Shown here: piece after piece, positions 62,424 through 64,000 of the stretch | How positions within the stretch are numbered: position 1 is the stretch's first letter | How the letters are laid out: each line of letters starts with the position of its first letter | Assembly: GCF_000372525.1 (NCBI RefSeq) | Contig: NZ_AQUR01000090.1 | Span: 1 to 64,000 of the forward strand | Origin: Cupriavidus neocaledonicus | GTDB taxonomy: Bacteria > Pseudomonadota > Gammaproteobacteria > Burkholderiales > Burkholderiaceae | Length of the DNA: 64,000 nt | Direction: 5' to 3' | Notes under the pieces: model-generated | Databases searched by the model: none | Seen by the model: the letters and a program-made list of their open reading frames with translations, nothing else | Told to the model about the DNA's origin: nothing | Made by a program: the position numbers and the translations under genes

Positions 62424-62867
62424 GGGTCGTGATCGGCCGGTGGTCCGGCCCGGTTGGTCGTAAGGCGCACCGTTGGCGCCGGTTGGCCGGTTCCCGGCCT
62501 GGGACGGGCCCGCGCCAGGCGGATCCGGGGCCAGTTTCAGCCCTCGCAGCGTACCCGCCGCCGGCCTCGCCCCATGGACCGAAATCGGCCGGAAAACCGG
62601 GTCTATTCGCCGCATTGTCTCCCTCAAGTCTGGCCGATCATTGCCACCGTGCCGCAAAAGCGCAGGCCAGCGCGCCTGCCCTGGTGCCCGCCTCGCGCCG
62701 GGGCCGGCCGATCCACAGACAACCATCGATTCGGGAGTACGCGTGTTTTCTCTGCAGCGCAATGTGAGCCGCACGGCTAGCCGTGCCGCGAGCCGGGCCG
62801 ACAACCAGGGCGAGCCGCAGCGCGGTTGCCGTCGCGCGCCTGGCCGCGCCGCCTCCGGAGCACGCGC
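62424..62867. other. Divergent regulatory gap between fliE and fliF
   Basis: This 444-base gap holds no supported gene. It must contain the promoters of fliE and of the fliF operon. I looked for a sigma28 element (TAAA-N15-GCCGATAA) and found none, which suits class II genes read by FlhDC and sigma70; I could not identify an FlhDC box with confidence. Confidence 0.5.
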
Positions 62868-64000
62868 ATGACCGCGGCAGTGGCACTGCCCGGGCGTCCG
62901 GCCGAAATGCTGGAGCGCCTGAAGGCCAACCCCAGATTACCGCTGATGCTGGGCGGCGCGGCCCTGGCCGCGGCGATCGCGGTGGGCGTGCTGTGGTCGC
63001 GCGGCCCGGACTACAAGGTGCTGTACAGCAACCTGTCCGAGCGCGACGGCGGCGCGGTGCTGCAGTCGCTGCAGCAGATGAACGTGCCGTACAAGTTCGC
63101 CGAAGGTGGCGGCGCGGTGATGGTGCCGGCCGAGAAGGTGCACGAGACGCGCCTGCGGCTGGCCTCGCAAGGCCTGCCCAAGAGCGGCACCGCGGGCATG
63201 GAACTGATGGACAACCAGAAGTTCGGCATCAGCCAGTTTGCCGAACAGGTCAACTACCAGCGCGGGCTGGAGGGCGAGCTGGCGCGCTCGATCGAATCGA
63301 TCGCCGCGGTGCAGTCCGCGCGCGTGCACCTGGCCATTCCCAAGCCGACGCTGTTCGTGCGCGAGCGCCAGAAGCCTACCGCGTCTATCGTGCTGCAGCT
63401 GTACCCGGGCCGCGCCATCGACGAAGGCCAGGTCGCGGCGATCAGCCACCTGGTGTCGTCGAGCGTGCCGGAGCTGACGCCCAAGTCGATCTCGATCGTC
63501 GACCAGCACGGCAACCTGCTGTCGAACACCGGCAACGAGCGCATGCTCGACGCCACCCAGCTCAAGTACGTGCAGGCGCTGGAGCAGAACTACCTGAAGC
63601 GCATCGAGGCGATCCTGACGCCGATCGTCGGCAAGGACAACGTGCGCGCGCAGGTCACCGCCGACGTGGACTTCTCCATCGTCGAGCACACCGACGAGAG
63701 CTACAAGCCCAACCAGGACCCGACCCGCACCGCGATCCGCAGCCAGCAGACCAGCGAATCGACCCAGCAGGGTGCAACGCCGCCGGGCGGCGTGCCCGGC
63801 GCGCTGTCGAACCAGCCGCCCGCTGCCGCCGCCGCGCCGGTGACCACGCCGCAGACGCCGCGCGCGGGCCAGGCGCCGGGCCAGGCCGGCGCGCCGGCCC
63901 AGGGCCAGCCCGGCCAGGCCGCGCAGGGCGCCACCACCACCGCGTCCAGCGGCCCGAGCAGCAATCGCCGCGACTCCACTGTCAACTATGAGCTGGACCG
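62868..64000 (+). CDS. fliF: Flagellar MS-ring protein FliF (cut by window edge)
   Basis: The frame runs from the ATG at 62868 to the right edge without a stop, 377 codons of an expected 560-600. A first membrane helix (LMLGGAALAAAIAVGVLW) is followed by the YscJ/FliF ring-building domain: YKVLYSNLSERDGGAVLQSL, GISQFAEQVNYQRGLEGELA, and VQSARVHLAIPKPTLFVRE. The part at the edge is a P/A/Q-rich insert (GQAPGQAGAPAQGQPGQ). FliF builds the inner-membrane ring on which the motor and export gate assemble. CCGGAG precedes the start. Confidence 0.96.
   Translation, partial: MTAAVALPGRPAEMLERLKANPRLPLMLGGAALAAAIAVGVLWSRGPDYKVLYSNLSERDGGAVLQSLQQMNVPYKFAEGGGAVMVPAEKVHETRLRLASQGLPKSGTAGMELMDNQKFGISQFAEQVNYQRGLEGELARSIESIAAVQSARVHLAIPKPTLFVRERQKPTASIVLQLYPGRAIDEGQVAAISHLVSSSVPELTPKSISIVDQHGNLLSNTGNERMLDATQLKYVQALEQNYLKRIEAILTPIVGKDNVRAQVTADVDFSIVEHTDESYKPNQDPTRTAIRSQQTSESTQQGATPPGGVPGALSNQPPAAAAAPVTTPQTPRAGQAPGQAGAPAQGQPGQAAQGATTTASSGPSSNRRDSTVNYELD

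Noticed and set aside
62424-62867. A FlhDC box between fliE and fliF
   Set aside because: Only short, imperfect inverted repeats are present, and the consensus is too loose to claim a match by eye.

Overview
The window is high-GC DNA (coding regions mostly G or C at third positions) and reads as a Cupriavidus/Ralstonia-type betaproteobacterium. The gene set (NorR-NorA-quinol NorB, UbiTUV, NarXL, LysR/amidase/Bug, a phasin-like protein, then a flagellar cluster) resembles what I recall of chromosome 2 of Cupriavidus necator H16. That identification is inference from gene content. The left edge cuts an ISL3-type transposase and the right edge cuts fliF.

Layout. (1) 0-9.9 kb, mixed metabolism: exonuclease III, a frameshifted LysR gene facing an amidase and a Bug-type binding protein, a flavodoxin-fold quinone reductase with its divergent LysR regulator, an NTF2-like protein, a RidA-family gene under a SoxR-type promoter facing soxR, a cytochrome c and a DsbA-like protein. 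(2) 9.9-25.5 kb, anaerobic nitrogen-oxide metabolism: norB and norA under a sigma54 promoter facing norR, a phasin-like gene, a diguanylate cyclase, ubiTUV for oxygen-independent ubiquinone synthesis, a nitronate monooxygenase homologue, nnrS and narXL. Two FNR/Dnr-type promoters with identical geometry precede ubiU and nnrS. (3) 25.5-53.7 kb, a stress and DNA-repair island: small stress proteins, ParB-like proteins, SDR enzymes, BON, CBS and PRC proteins, a histone H1-like protein, topoisomerase IB, LigD and Ku for end joining, two sigma54 activators and three kinase-like proteins. (4) 53.9-64 kb: an MpaB-type protein, an Hfq-like protein with a GTG start, and the flagellar genes fliC-flaG-fliD-fliS-fliT-fliK-flhX, fliE and fliF.

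The most interesting system is the third region. At least eight of its genes are preceded, in the right orientation, by a sigma54 -24/-12 element of the form GG(C/A)NNG-N4-TTGC. Several of the same intergenic gaps carry copies of a 9-bp element close to TTACAnCGC, twice as direct repeats exactly 19 bp apart. The island encodes two sigma54 enhancer-binding proteins whose DNA-recognition helices are identical, and one of these genes has its own sigma54 promoter. This suggests a self-contained sigma54-controlled stress regulon that includes the end-joining genes. The promoter and motif matches are seen in the sequence; the regulatory link is inference.
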